The notes under the pieces were generated by a model. The model did not search any database, was not told the origin of the DNA, and saw only the letters and a program-made list of their open reading frames with translations. Positions 53,925 to 62,516 of a stretch of DNA of 64,000 nt are shown piece after piece (position 1 is the first letter of the stretch; each line of letters begins with the position of its first letter). This DNA comes from Roseibium album. GTDB lineage: Bacteria > Pseudomonadota > Alphaproteobacteria > Rhizobiales > Stappiaceae. The stretch is from assembly GCA_001404055.1 (NCBI GenBank), contig CXTY01000013.1, positions 62,001 through 126,000 of the forward strand. The letters are read 5' to 3'. The position numbers and the translations under genes were made by a program.

Positions 53925-55919
53925 ATGGAAACCCGCGCGAACTATATTCTGATCGGTGCCTTTATGGTGGCCACCCTGATCGGTGCGTTCGGTTTCATTT
54001 ATTGGAAAGCCGTTACTGCGGAATCTCGTCAGAATGTCGATGTCAAAATTCTTTATCCGGGACCTGTAACCGGCCTGCCTGTTGGTGGGCAGGTGCTCTT
54101 TAACGGCATCAAGGTTGGCGATGTGAAATCGCTTGATTTTGCGCCGGACGATCCAACCAAGGTTGTTGCCACAGTCGGCATCAAGCCGAGCACGCCCTTG
54201 CGTGAAGATACCAAGGCAACCCTCAATTTCACCGGCCTGACCGGTATTGCCTATGTGGACCTCACGGGCGGCACATCGGATTCGCCACTTCTGCTTGGCA
54301 GAGACAACGGAAAAGTTCCGGTTCTTCTCGCCGAACGTTCCTTCTTTGATGACATTGTCGATGGCGCGCGGGATGTTCTCAAACGCGCAGACTCAACCAT
54401 GAAGACTGTTGATGACCTCTTGAAGGACAACGGTCCCATGATTTCCGACACCATCAAGAACGTTGACAAGTTTTCTGCGGCTCTGGCGGCCAATTCCGAT
54501 GGCGTGAAGGACTTCATGGCAAGTATCGGCAAGGCGTCAGAAGCTTTTTCCAGCCTGTCCGGGCGTATGGAAGGTCTGGTCGATGAAGGTGAACGTCTGC
54601 TTGCCGCTGTCCCATCCGACAAGGTCACGGCTATAGTTGATGACCTGCAGACCTTTTCGGCGAGCCTGGGCAAGGCCAGCAAGGATATCGACCTTTTGAT
54701 GGCGGATGCGCAGGGCGCAGCCAAGCAACTGGATAGATTCACGAAGAACCTGAACGAAGGCCTCGATCACGTTCATGCAATTGTTCAGGCGGTCAAGCCG
54801 GAAGAAGTCGACAAGGTCATGAAAGGCGCTGCCGCCTTGGGCGAAGTGCTTGAAAAGCGCACAGACGACATCAACAAGCTGATCGCTTCCACCAGCGAAA
54901 CCATGCAGAACGTCAATGATATTGTCGGAGCGGTTCAAAAGCGTGAAGGTGCAATCTCGGATATTCTCGAAGGCGGGCGTGAAGTCGTTCTCAAGGTCGA
55001 TGCAATCATGAGCCGGGGCGTTGAGATCGCCGCTGCCATCGATCCGCTTCAGGTCGAACAGGTTGTTGCCAACGTGAACACATTCACCACAGGCATGAAC
55101 GCATCTCTATTGCGCGTTGACGAAGTGCTGGCGAAGGTTGATCCCGACAAGGTTGGCAAGGCAGTCGATGGCGTCGCAAGCGTTGTCGACAACATCAACA
55201 ATCAACAGAGCCAGATCAACGAGATCATCGCTTCGACCAAATCAACAGTGCAGAATTTCGAGCAGGTGTCTGCGACGGTACGCGGACAGGATGACCGGAT
55301 TGCAGCGCTGATCACGGATGTTCAGGCTGCAGCGGAACGGTTCGCGACAACCTTGAAGACGGCTGACGATCTTCTGAAAGCTGTTGACCCCGAAAAGGTC
55401 GCCAATATCGTCGGCTCGGTTCAAACAGCGGCTTCCGAGCTGGCCAATCAGGAAGACGGCATTCCGGCAATCCTGCAAAGTGCACGTCAGGCAGCCGACA
55501 ATGTCCAGAAGATGACAGCGGATCTTTCCAAGCGCACGCCTGATGTCGACCAGATCATTTCGGACGCCAAGCAGATGACGGCAACGCTGAACTCCACGTC
55601 CGTCAGGGTCGAAAGCCTGGTTGAAAAGGTCTCGACCATGGTGGAAGGCGATGGCGAAGGCTTGATCAAGGAAGCAACGCTTGCAGCAAAAGCGATCCGC
55701 AAGGTGGCCGTTGCCTTTGAAAGCCGCGCCGACTCCATTGCAGGCGGCCTGTCGAAGTTCGCGACACAGGGGTCAGCGGACTTTACGTCTGCACTGGCGC
55801 AGGTCAGCCGCACACTGGTATCCATTCAGCGGGCGGCAGAGAGCTTTGAACGCAGTCCGAATCGGGTGATCTTCGGCGGCGAAGATGTGCCAACATATTC
55901 CGGTGGCCGACGTCGGTGA
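53925..55919 (+). CDS. MlaD-like MCE protein with long helical repeat tail
   Basis: A 664-residue membrane-anchored protein: one N-terminal helix (about residues 7-27), a single MCE domain (about 38-120, with VTGLPVGGQVLFNGIKVGDV), then over 500 residues of predicted helix. Ordinary MlaD is about 180 residues. The tail holds five imperfect repeats opening with AVPSDKV, AVKPEEV, AIDPLQV, KVDPDKV and AVDPEKV at roughly residues 228, 289, 371, 404 and 485. It likely forms a periplasm-spanning hexameric needle or tunnel, as in PqiB- or LetB-type systems; that is inference. Confidence 0.9.
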   Translation: METRANYILIGAFMVATLIGAFGFIYWKAVTAESRQNVDVKILYPGPVTGLPVGGQVLFNGIKVGDVKSLDFAPDDPTKVVATVGIKPSTPLREDTKATLNFTGLTGIAYVDLTGGTSDSPLLLGRDNGKVPVLLAERSFFDDIVDGARDVLKRADSTMKTVDDLLKDNGPMISDTIKNVDKFSAALAANSDGVKDFMASIGKASEAFSSLSGRMEGLVDEGERLLAAVPSDKVTAIVDDLQTFSASLGKASKDIDLLMADAQGAAKQLDRFTKNLNEGLDHVHAIVQAVKPEEVDKVMKGAAALGEVLEKRTDDINKLIASTSETMQNVNDIVGAVQKREGAISDILEGGREVVLKVDAIMSRGVEIAAAIDPLQVEQVVANVNTFTTGMNASLLRVDEVLAKVDPDKVGKAVDGVASVVDNINNQQSQINEIIASTKSTVQNFEQVSATVRGQDDRIAALITDVQAAAERFATTLKTADDLLKAVDPEKVANIVGSVQTAASELANQEDGIPAILQSARQAADNVQKMTADLSKRTPDVDQIISDAKQMTATLNSTSVRVESLVEKVSTMVEGDGEGLIKEATLAAKAIRKVAVAFESRADSIAGGLSKFATQGSADFTSALAQVSRTLVSIQRAAESFERSPNRVIFGGEDVPTYSGGRRR

Positions 55920-55947
55920 GTATGATGAGTTTCAAGGGTAGGGGCGT

Positions 55948-56553
55948 ATGACGAAGGCAACCACAGACATGACCCGCCGGGGCGTTCTCGGCGCTCTTGG
56001 GCTCGGTGTGCTGGTCTCCGGCTGCGCCAGTTCCGCGCCGTCTGCTTTTTATAGCCTGGAAGCTGCTGACGTCAGCGGGCTGAGAGGGCGCTCCAGCCGC
56101 GTACAGGTGCTGGTAGCACAGCCAAGAGCGCTGAAGGCACTCGATACGTCCTATATCGCTGTCGTCGACAAGGGACCGATCTACAGCTATTTCCCGGATT
56201 CTGCCTGGGCGGATACGCTTCCCAATGTCGTGCAGATGAAACTGGTTCAAACCCTGCAGAACACTGAACGCCTGCGCGGCGTTGGTCTGCCAGGTGACGG
56301 TCTTCTGATCGATTACCAACTCCAGACCGATATCCGCGCCTTCCAGCTGCAGGTCGAGGGCGCCAATCGCGGTGTTGTCGAGATTGCCGCCCGCGTCGTC
56401 AACGACCGCAACGGCCGAACCGTGGCCAACAAGGTCTTCCGGGCCGAAACCCCTTCGGGAAGTACTTCCGTTGACAAGGCCGTGGAGGCCATGAATGCTT
56501 CCGCAGATCGCGTCTTTGCCGAAATGGCCGCCTGGACGCTCAAAAACGTTTAG
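55948..56553 (+). CDS. ABC-type transport auxiliary lipoprotein (PqiC-like)
   Basis: A 201-residue lipoprotein with a twin-arginine-like signal (TRRGVLGALGLGVLVSGC, lipobox VSGC) and the ABC_trans_aux fold: FYSLEAADVSG, VAQPRALKALDTSYIAV, WADTLPNVVQMKLVQTL. Family members such as PqiC sit in the outer membrane and receive the MCE needle. It is last in the mla operon, 28 bases after the MCE gene. Confidence 0.88.
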   Translation: MTKATTDMTRRGVLGALGLGVLVSGCASSAPSAFYSLEAADVSGLRGRSSRVQVLVAQPRALKALDTSYIAVVDKGPIYSYFPDSAWADTLPNVVQMKLVQTLQNTERLRGVGLPGDGLLIDYQLQTDIRAFQLQVEGANRGVVEIAARVVNDRNGRTVANKVFRAETPSGSTSVDKAVEAMNASADRVFAEMAAWTLKNV

Positions 56554-56634
56554 GACAGTACCCTTCTTGCGTCGTCCATTCCCAAATGTTCTGTGCTTTA
56601 TTGATCACGTTTTCTATTGTCGCCAGTTCTAGGT

Positions 56635-57015
56635 TCACTCTTTATTCTGCATATTCTCAGGATCGTTCACATCATAGACATACGGAAAGTTTCCGGTGAA
56701 GTTGACATCCATCACACTCCCGTTGCTGGAAATCAGGAAGTACAGGATCTTCTTTTCCATCAGGTTCTCAACAGCAATGACATAATCGCTGTCGACATTC
56801 GCTAGAATTCGCGCTTGCCAAAGGGGTATTGCCGACCAACTCTTTGGAAGGAGTCCCCATTCTTTTCCGACGTCATTCGTGACCAGATATGAAGCAGCCC
56901 AAATCGCCCGTTCCCGTATTTCATCTTCCTCCAATTGCCCGTGGCCGCTCGGATGGGCATTGGCGGGAGAAATCAACAATATCAGCAGGGCGCTGATTGC
57001 CAGAAATCGAAACAT
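56635..57015 (-). CDS. DUF6488-like secreted protein of metal cluster
   Basis: A 126-residue protein with a Sec signal (MFRFLAISALLILLISPANA) and a mature N-terminus HPSGHGQLEEDEIRERA that starts with His and may bind metal. It matches the small DUF6488-type proteins found beside HupE-like genes. GGAGG precedes the ATG. It is the last gene of a minus-strand cluster with the anchor protein, HupE and the His-rich protein. Function is unknown. Confidence 0.7.
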   Translation of the reverse strand: MFRFLAISALLILLISPANAHPSGHGQLEEDEIRERAIWAASYLVTNDVGKEWGLLPKSWSAIPLWQARILANVDSDYVIAVENLMEKKILYFLISSNGSVMDVNFTGNFPYVYDVNDPENMQNKE

Positions 57016-57118
57016 GTTGGTCCTCCAGTTCTTATCGTCAGGGGAACCGGCGGGACATATCGAGTCAAAGACCATTGATGCTTGATCGGACCTCTCCCGG
57101 CGGAAATGATGATGAGCG

Positions 57119-57733
57119 CTAGTTCGTCGACTTCAGCTCACCGTAGTCCCCTCGAAGCTTCAGTGTCACGGTGACGTCAGACTTGTCGCGGTTGCGCCAG
57201 AACCAGCCGTGTTCACCCGCGAAAGAGGCCTCGAATTGTCCGGTGTCTGAGGTTTCCCCTCGGCCCTTTTTGTAGTCAACCGACTCGAGGTCACCATGGG
57301 CGTGGAGGTCGTAGTTGATCCGGCCACCCTCGGCCGACCACTCGTATTCTGCACTGTTACCTTCATTCATGACCATTTTGACTTCAGTGTATTGACCAGG
57401 AGCAAGGGTGAAGGTCACTTCATCCCGCCACGCCTCTTGTGCGTGGGCGGTTCCGATGATCAGGCCGGTCAGACTGTCCAGCAAGCTCGACTGGTCGTCT
57501 TGCGTCTGCGCCTTGTGGTCTTCTTCGGCTTCGCGAGCAAGCTCAGTCTTGATCTCGCCCATCTCGGTAAGACCCAGAGCGCGGCCTGCACCTATCGGAT
57601 CGATACCATATTCGGCGGGCAGAACGATCGTCACGAGGATGACGATGGCGGCGATAAGAGCAATGATGGTTGAGCGAAGCAGCTGAGCGGAACTTGGCAG
57701 CTCTTCCGGGTTGGGCTTATTTGCATTGTACAT
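57119..57733 (-). CDS. Transmembrane anchor protein of metal cluster
   Basis: A 204-residue protein with one membrane helix (about residues 18-40, STIIALIAAIVILVTIVLPAEYG), an acidic linker, then a beta-rich periplasmic domain from about residue 100 (VTFTLAPGQYTEVKMVMNEG through GWFWRNRDKSDVTVTLKLRGDY). The same kind of protein accompanies HupE genes in many proteobacteria, where it is annotated only as an anchor protein. It lies 19 bases after hupE. Confidence 0.75.
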   Translation of the reverse strand: MYNANKPNPEELPSSAQLLRSTIIALIAAIVILVTIVLPAEYGIDPIGAGRALGLTEMGEIKTELAREAEEDHKAQTQDDQSSLLDSLTGLIIGTAHAQEAWRDEVTFTLAPGQYTEVKMVMNEGNSAEYEWSAEGGRINYDLHAHGDLESVDYKKGRGETSDTGQFEASFAGEHGWFWRNRDKSDVTVTLKLRGDYGELKSTN

Positions 57734-57752
57734 GTTATGTCTTTCTCAAAAA

Positions 57753-58481
57753 TCAGGTTGTCACGAAATAACCGGTGATCTGATATCCCATTAGAACGAA
57801 ACCCATCGACATCATCACCACGTTCGCGGTGTAGGCGTGACGCCAGAAGCTATGCGTTTTGCGCCAGTAACCCATTATGATCAGGATCGCACCGAGTGCC
57901 AGCAACTGGCCGATCTCGACGCCGACATTAAATGCCAGGAGGTTGGGAATGAGCCCTTCCGAAGCGATCTCATAGTCGAGGATCTTTGTTGCCAGGCCGA
58001 TACCATGGATAAGGCCGAAAATCAGGGTCGCCGCCTTCGTATCCGGTTGGAAGCCGAACCAGCGTTGATAGGCGCCGAGATTATCCAGGGCCTTGTAAAC
58101 CACCGACAGGCCAATCAAGGCGTCGATTATGTACGGATTGACGTTCCAACCGAAATAGACGCCCGCCAACATCGTGATCGAATGACCAACTGCGAAGAGG
58201 CTGACGTAGATCGCGACGTGCTTCATCCGGTAAAGGAAAAACACGACTCCGAGCAGGAACAGGATGTGATCGTATCCGGTGATCATGTGCTTGGCACCTA
58301 GATACATAAACGGGATGATGTGAACACCCCAGATTTCCTGAATGTATCCGGCATCTCCCGCCGTGACGTTGTGTGCCATGGTCGATTGCGCGCCAACTGC
58401 GTAGGCGAGCAAACTCAACGACAGGCCGACAAGCATGGCATTCAAACGCCTGCTTCGCCCGTCTGAAAACAAAGGTTTCAT
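57753..58481 (-). CDS. HupE/UreJ family metal transporter-like protein
   Basis: A 242-residue membrane protein with an N-terminal signal-like helix and about six further helices. The HupE signatures are HMITGYDHILFLLGVVFF, AVGHSITMLAG and FGLIHGIGLATKI, each with His/Asp that could bind metal. HupE/UreJ proteins are linked with nickel or cobalt uptake; the longer type beside anchor and DUF6488 proteins is uncharacterised. GGAAGGAAC precedes the ATG. Confidence 0.85.
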   Translation of the reverse strand: MKPLFSDGRSRRLNAMLVGLSLSLLAYAVGAQSTMAHNVTAGDAGYIQEIWGVHIIPFMYLGAKHMITGYDHILFLLGVVFFLYRMKHVAIYVSLFAVGHSITMLAGVYFGWNVNPYIIDALIGLSVVYKALDNLGAYQRWFGFQPDTKAATLIFGLIHGIGLATKILDYEIASEGLIPNLLAFNVGVEIGQLLALGAILIIMGYWRKTHSFWRHAYTANVVMMSMGFVLMGYQITGYFVTT

Positions 58482-58536
58482 TTGTTCCTTCCAATCAGTT
58501 TACAGATTTTGGTTCAGACCCAGGAAGGGTCGTCTG

Positions 58537-58875
58537 TCACTGCCTTGGAGGTCGCTCTGGTGGAAAGATAATGATCGATGTCACGTTGTTCGGTGAAAGC
58601 GGCCAAAGTTCGCGTTTAAATTCATCGTTTAGCTTCCGCGTGGATATCGCGAGGACGGCTGCATTGTGGTCATGGTCGGCCAAATCGTGCTGATGACCGT
58701 GCATTGCCCAAAGAATATCGACATTCAAACCATGCGAATGGCCATGGTCATCAATCATTTGAAGATGTTCCTGGACCGTATCCAGAAATCTGGGGGTATG
58801 GGACGCGGCTGGAAAGGTTGTCCAAACGGACATACAAAGACAGAGCAGACCAGCGCAGTACTGACGCCAAGACAT
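58537..58875 (-). CDS. Histidine-rich secreted protein of metal cluster
   Basis: A 112-residue protein with a signal peptide (MSWRQYCAGLLCLCMSVWTTFPAASH) and a His/Asp-rich middle: DDHGHSHGLN and MHGHQHDLADHDHN. These clusters suggest metal binding in the periplasm. No family recognised. It sits between hupE and the NicO fragment. The ATG at 58875 is used since it opens the signal peptide; an in-frame extension upstream is also possible. Confidence 0.65.
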   Translation of the reverse strand: MSWRQYCAGLLCLCMSVWTTFPAASHTPRFLDTVQEHLQMIDDHGHSHGLNVDILWAMHGHQHDLADHDHNAAVLAISTRKLNDEFKRELWPLSPNNVTSIIIFPPERPPRQ

Positions 58876-59058
58876 CTGTGTCTTTAATCTGTTTCGGAGC
58901 AATCCCAATACCCTCGCCCGACCGGAACTCCCGCACCAAGAATCATTTTGCGATCCCGACGCCATTCGTAGTCATGAAATATGGCCAAACGGCGAGCGCA
59001 CGCAAGCCCGGGCTTCAGGGAGGGCTGTTCCACCTCAATCAAATAGCAGCTTTTGTAC

Positions 59059-59528
59059 CTATTGAAGGAGGTCACGGCTTGCAAACAGGACAATGAGCAA
59101 ACCCGCAACTGCATCGAGACTTCTGGAAACTTTGCTGATAGCACGACCTTTCTGTGAAAAGAGTTTCAGAAAAGTTCTACGCCCTGCGACTGCCAAGATT
59201 GCAACCAAACCAAGCGTGACGGCTATACCGACCAACATCGACATTGCAAAAACAAGTCCTGCCTCCGGTACGCCACGCGATAGTGCCGCCACTACGGCAA
59301 ACAAGGTGAGTGGACAAGGGATCAATCCGGTCGTCAGTGCAACACTAAATCCTTCGCTCTGACCTCGCACAGGTCGCGCCTGGATGGCCCGAAACATTAG
59401 CCACAGCCCGATCCCGATTAAAAGGCCTCGGCTTAAAATTTCCAGCAAGGGCGCTCTGCCAGCGCCCACAAAAGTTCGTTCCATGAGATGTGCGGCAAAG
59501 AAGGCGATCAATACCGCAGTCAGGACAT
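59059..59528 (-). pseudogene. NicO/RcnA-type nickel-cobalt transporter, 5' part lost
   Basis: The C-terminal 150 or so residues of a NicO-family efflux protein remain: AFFAAHLMERTF, GLLIGIGLWLMFRAI, TTGLIPCPLTLFAVVAALSRG and SLDAVAGLLIVLFASRDLL. The reading frame stays open to the edge of the IS3 element at 59528 and the N-terminal helices and metal-binding start are missing. It heads the remains of the metal cluster and was presumably the first gene. Function is probably lost unless translation starts within the fragment. Confidence 0.85.
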
Positions 59529-59554
59529 TGAATAGCCCCTGGATTTGTAGACGC
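59529..59554 (+). repeat. IS3 left inverted repeat
   Basis: Starts TGAATAGCCCC, matching the reverse complement of 60725-60750 at 21 of 26 positions. The left end abuts the NicO fragment. Confidence 0.85.
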
Positions 59555-59587
59555 TTTCTTTCCTAAATTTGAGGCAAGGAGGCCATA

Positions 59588-59860
59588 GTGGGCAATTCTA
59601 GTTTTAGTGACGATTTCAAGCGTGATGCAGTAGCGCAAATCACCGAGCGGGGTTATCCGGTTGCGGAGGTTTCGAAGCGACTTGGTGTCAGTCCGCATTC
59701 GCTTTACGCCTGGAAGAAGAAGTTCTCTAAATCCGCGGGTCCTGGTGAGAGTGATCAGACCGCAGAGATCCGACGGCTGAAGCAGGAGTTGGCACGGGTT
59801 ACTGAGGAACGCGATATTTTAAAAAAGGCAACCGCGTACTTCGCCAAGGATGCAAAATGA
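59588..59860 (+). CDS. IS3 family transposase OrfA
   Basis: A 90-residue OrfA with an N-terminal helix-turn-helix (FSDDFKRDAVAQITERGYPVAEVSKRLGVSPHSLYAWKKKF) and a C-terminal leucine-zipper-like helix (IRRLKQELARVTEERDIL). It binds the IS ends and forms dimers. The slip site AAAAAAG (59821-59827, A AAA AAG in frame) lies near its 3' end and would give the OrfAB fusion transposase by -1 frameshifting. Confidence 0.93.
   Translation: MGNSSFSDDFKRDAVAQITERGYPVAEVSKRLGVSPHSLYAWKKKFSKSAGPGESDQTAEIRRLKQELARVTEERDILKKATAYFAKDAK
59821..59827 (+). other. Programmed -1 frameshift slip site
   Basis: A AAA AAG in the orfA frame, about 30 bases before the orfA stop and the orfB start. OrfB is in the -1 frame, so slippage gives OrfAB. 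This is the standard IS3-family arrangement. Confidence 0.8.
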
Positions 59861-60732
59861 GGTACGCATTCGTCGCCGAGCATCGCCCGCAGTTTTCGGT
59901 GCGGGCGATGTGTCGCTGCCTACGCATCCATCCGAGCGGCTTCTACGCTTGGCTCAAGAACCCGCTGAGCAAGAGGGCCCGGGAAGATGCTCGCCAGACC
60001 GAACTCATCGAGAAAGCCTGGCAGGACAGCGGCAAGGTGTATGGCTACCGCAAACTGCATGATGACTTGCTGGATCAGGGCGAGACATGTTGTCCAAACC
60101 GCGTCGCAAGGCTGACCAAGCTGGCGGGGATCAAGGCCCAGATCGGCTACAAGCACCGGCCGGGCAGCTATGGTGGCAAGCCGTCTGTGGTCGTCGACAA
60201 CACGTTAGACCGGCAGTTCGATGTGGAGGCGCGCGACATGGTCTGGGTGACAGACATCACCTACATCAGAACGCTGGAAGGTTTCGCCTATCTGGCCGTC
60301 GTGATCGACCTCTACTCGCGTCGCGTGGTCGGCTGGTCCATGCAGAGCCGCCAGACGACAGACGTTGTCCTCCAGGCATTACTGATGGCCGTGTGGCGCA
60401 GGAAGCCGAAGCGCACGGTATTGATCCACTCGGATCAAGGCTCCCAGTTCACCAGCATGGATTGGGCGTCATTCCTTAAAGCTCACAATCTGTCACATTC
60501 GATGAGCCGACGCGGGAACTGTCATGACAATGCAGTGGCGGAGAGCTTCTTCAACCTGCTCAAGCGCGAACGCATAAGGCGTCGAACCTACAAGACTCGC
60601 GCCGAGGCCCGGCAAGACGTATTCGACTACATCGAGATGTTCTACAATCCGAAACGCAAGCACGTCAGAAACGGGATGCTGTCACCCGTCGAGTTCGAAC
60701 GGCAGCAGAAAATGAGAACCGAGGGTGTCTAG
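59857..60732 (+). CDS. IS3 family transposase OrfB (integrase core)
   Basis: A 291-residue DDE integrase domain protein. HTH_21-like N-terminus (RYAFVAEHRPQFSVRAMCRCLRIHPSGFYAW), then the catalytic triad: Asp in WVTDITYI, Asp in IHSDQGSQF and Glu in HDNAVAESFFNLLK, with the 35-residue spacing typical of the family. The stop lies inside the right inverted repeat. It is expected to be made as an OrfAB fusion. Sequence is full length. Confidence 0.94.
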   Translation: MRYAFVAEHRPQFSVRAMCRCLRIHPSGFYAWLKNPLSKRAREDARQTELIEKAWQDSGKVYGYRKLHDDLLDQGETCCPNRVARLTKLAGIKAQIGYKHRPGSYGGKPSVVVDNTLDRQFDVEARDMVWVTDITYIRTLEGFAYLAVVIDLYSRRVVGWSMQSRQTTDVVLQALLMAVWRRKPKRTVLIHSDQGSQFTSMDWASFLKAHNLSHSMSRRGNCHDNAVAESFFNLLKRERIRRRTYKTRAEARQDVFDYIEMFYNPKRKHVRNGMLSPVEFERQQKMRTEGV

Positions 60733-60750
60733 AAAACTCGGGGCTATTCA
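60725..60750 (-). repeat. IS3 right inverted repeat
   Basis: Reads GTGTCTAGA to GGGGCTATTCA on the plus strand, the reverse complement of the left end with five mismatches. It contains the orfB stop. Confidence 0.85.
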
Positions 60751-61295
60751 AACCTCATTTTCAGACAGGCAAAGTGTGCGTTACATTCGAGATCATCTCA
60801 CCCTTGCGTGCCAGTCTCATGCTGAAACAAGGCCGCCTGGACGGAGAATTCATGCGCGTTGCCAGCTATCAAGCTCAAGTAAGGAATTTCGCTGTCATAG
60901 TTTCAGAACCCCTGGCGGTGGGCAAAGGTTTACTGTTAATGCGAGAAGACAGTCTTGGTGGGAAAACAACTGAATTTAAAGGTAAAAAGATTGCGGTAGG
61001 ACTAGGTGTTGTCTGGGACAAACAGGTTTTGCCCAGCGGTTCCATCCCGGTTTTGGTCGAAGACTATCGTTCAGGCCTGATTATGTTGCGTAGCGGTCGG
61101 ATTGCCGCATTGATGATCGACAATCGCAACTATGGTTTGCTTGAAGAGGAATTTCGCCAAGATTTGATCGTTAAAGAGGTCGTAAACCTGTCGGGACACC
61201 TTTGCCTGCACAATCGCAACCGGGGGTTAATTGATCATTTTGACAAGGCAATCAAGGCCTGGAAGGCGGAGCGTGCGACAGGGGGAGGGTCTTGA
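60751..61295 (+). pseudogene. Periplasmic substrate-binding protein (SBP_bac_3-like), 5' part lost
   Basis: An open frame runs directly from the IS edge, beginning PHFQTGKVCVTFEIISPLRA, and continues for 180 codons: MLKQGRLDGEFMRVASYQAQV, FAVIVSEPLAVGKGLLLMRE, FKGKKIAVGLGVVWDKQ and LRSGRIAALMIDNRNYGLLEEEF. This is the pattern of amino-acid-type periplasmic binding domains, with signal peptide and first strand missing. Ends GHLCLHNRNRGLIDHFDKAI. Probably inactive. It does not belong to the NicO gene on the other IS side. Confidence 0.78.
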
Positions 61296-61317
61296 AATGG
61301 CGCTAACGTCGGTTTTA

Positions 61318-61344
61318 GGCAGGCCCGGCTGAGCCGGACCTGCC
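61318..61344. other. Hairpin after BMP gene
   Basis: GGCAGG-C-CCGGC-TGA-GCCGG-A-CCTGCC, a strong stem with one mismatch, between the SBP fragment and the convergent BMP gene stop. The T-run is poor on both strands, so a factor-assisted end or mRNA protection is likely. Confidence 0.5.
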
Positions 61345-61351
61345 AAAGAAT

Positions 61352-62416
61352 TTACTGAGGTAGTTTGTCGTCTACACCCTGAACGTACCAGTTCATACCA
61401 AGGATCGCGCCATCGTCGAGACGGACGCCATCTTCGGCAGCAACAGATCCATCCTGCTTGGTGATTGGTCCTGTAAAGGGCTCCCAGCCACCTATGATCT
61501 TGGCTTCGGTTGCCTTCGCCATTTCGACGACATCGTCCGGAAGGTTGGTGTAAGGGGCCATTACGACGTGGCCTTCCGCAAGGCCATCCCAGGCGCTGCC
61601 GCTTTCCCATTTGCCATCAAGAACATCTTGTACGCGGTGCACGTAATAAGGTGCCCAATCGTCAATAATCGCCGTGTACTGCGCATCCTTGGCGAAATTT
61701 ATCATGTCGGAAGCCTGACCAAACCCATGGGCGCCACGCTCCTGAGCAACCTGCAGAGGAGCCGTGGAATCGGTGTGCTGCGTGATTACGTCTGCACCCT
61801 GATCAATGAGGGCTTTGGCTGCGTCAGCTTCCTTGCCCGGATCGAACCAGGTATTGACCCAAACCACCTTCAATTTGAAGTCCGGATTGACGGACTGCGC
61901 GCCGAGCAGGAATGCGTTGATACCCGCGACAACTTCAGGAATCGGGAACGAAGCGATGTAACCTGCCACACCAGATTTTGACTGCTTGGCAGCGATCTGA
62001 CCGATGATGTAGCGACCTTCGTGGAATTTGGAGTTGTAGGTTGCAACGTTATCTGCGGATTTATACCCCGTTGCGTGTTCGAATTTTACATCCGGGAATT
62101 TTTTGGCAACCTTCAATGTCGGGTTCATGTAGCCAAACGAAGTGGTGAAGATGATGTTGCAGCCTTCGCGGGCGAAACGTTCGATCGCGCGTTCTGCATC
62201 CGGACCTTCAGGAACACTTTCAAGGTAAGCCGTTTCGACCTTGTCGCCGAACTTCGCTTCAACGGCAAGACGGCCCTGGTCATGCTGATAGGACCAACCA
62301 AAATCACCAACCGGACCGACGTAGACAAAGCATGCTTTGACATCTGCGGCGTTGGCTGCAGAACCTGCAACCACAAGTGCGGCGGCGGCAACTGTCGCTT
62401 TCAAGATGGATTTCAT
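61352..62416 (-). CDS. BMP family ABC transporter substrate-binding protein
   Basis: A 354-residue periplasmic protein of the Bmp/PnrA (nucleoside-binding) family with a Sec signal (MKSILKATVAAAALVVAGSAANA). Motifs: FVYVGPVGDFGWSYQHDQGR, FTTSFGYMNP, YIIGQIAAK and VNTWFDPGKEADAAKALIDQGADVITQHTDS. Related proteins bind nucleosides or nucleobases. It follows two permease genes on the same strand, 100 bases away, so it is part of one importer. An upstream in-frame extension is ignored. Confidence 0.92.
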   Translation of the reverse strand: MKSILKATVAAAALVVAGSAANAADVKACFVYVGPVGDFGWSYQHDQGRLAVEAKFGDKVETAYLESVPEGPDAERAIERFAREGCNIIFTTSFGYMNPTLKVAKKFPDVKFEHATGYKSADNVATYNSKFHEGRYIIGQIAAKQSKSGVAGYIASFPIPEVVAGINAFLLGAQSVNPDFKLKVVWVNTWFDPGKEADAAKALIDQGADVITQHTDSTAPLQVAQERGAHGFGQASDMINFAKDAQYTAIIDDWAPYYVHRVQDVLDGKWESGSAWDGLAEGHVVMAPYTNLPDDVVEMAKATEAKIIGGWEPFTGPITKQDGSVAAEDGVRLDDGAILGMNWYVQGVDDKLPQ

Positions 62417-62516
62417 CTGTTTTATTCCCCTCTGTTTGATCTCTGTTTTGCGATCTCGTTTTTTTGCCCGTCTCCTGATCGCATTCGAATACGGGAAAGA
62501 CCTGTCGCTCGGAAGC

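Larger units (their letters stand above)
59529..60750 (+). mobile_element. IS3-family insertion sequence (complete, 1222 bp)
   Basis: Terminal inverted repeats of 26 bases begin TGAATAGCCCC on both sides (59529-59554 and 60725-60750, 21 of 26 matching). Inside are orfA and orfB overlapping by four bases with an A AAA AAG slip site. The DDE residues of orfB are intact, so the element may be active. The flanks (CAT left, AAC right) show no direct repeat of the 3-4 bases IS3 elements make, so the insertion site has since been rearranged. Confidence 0.9.
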
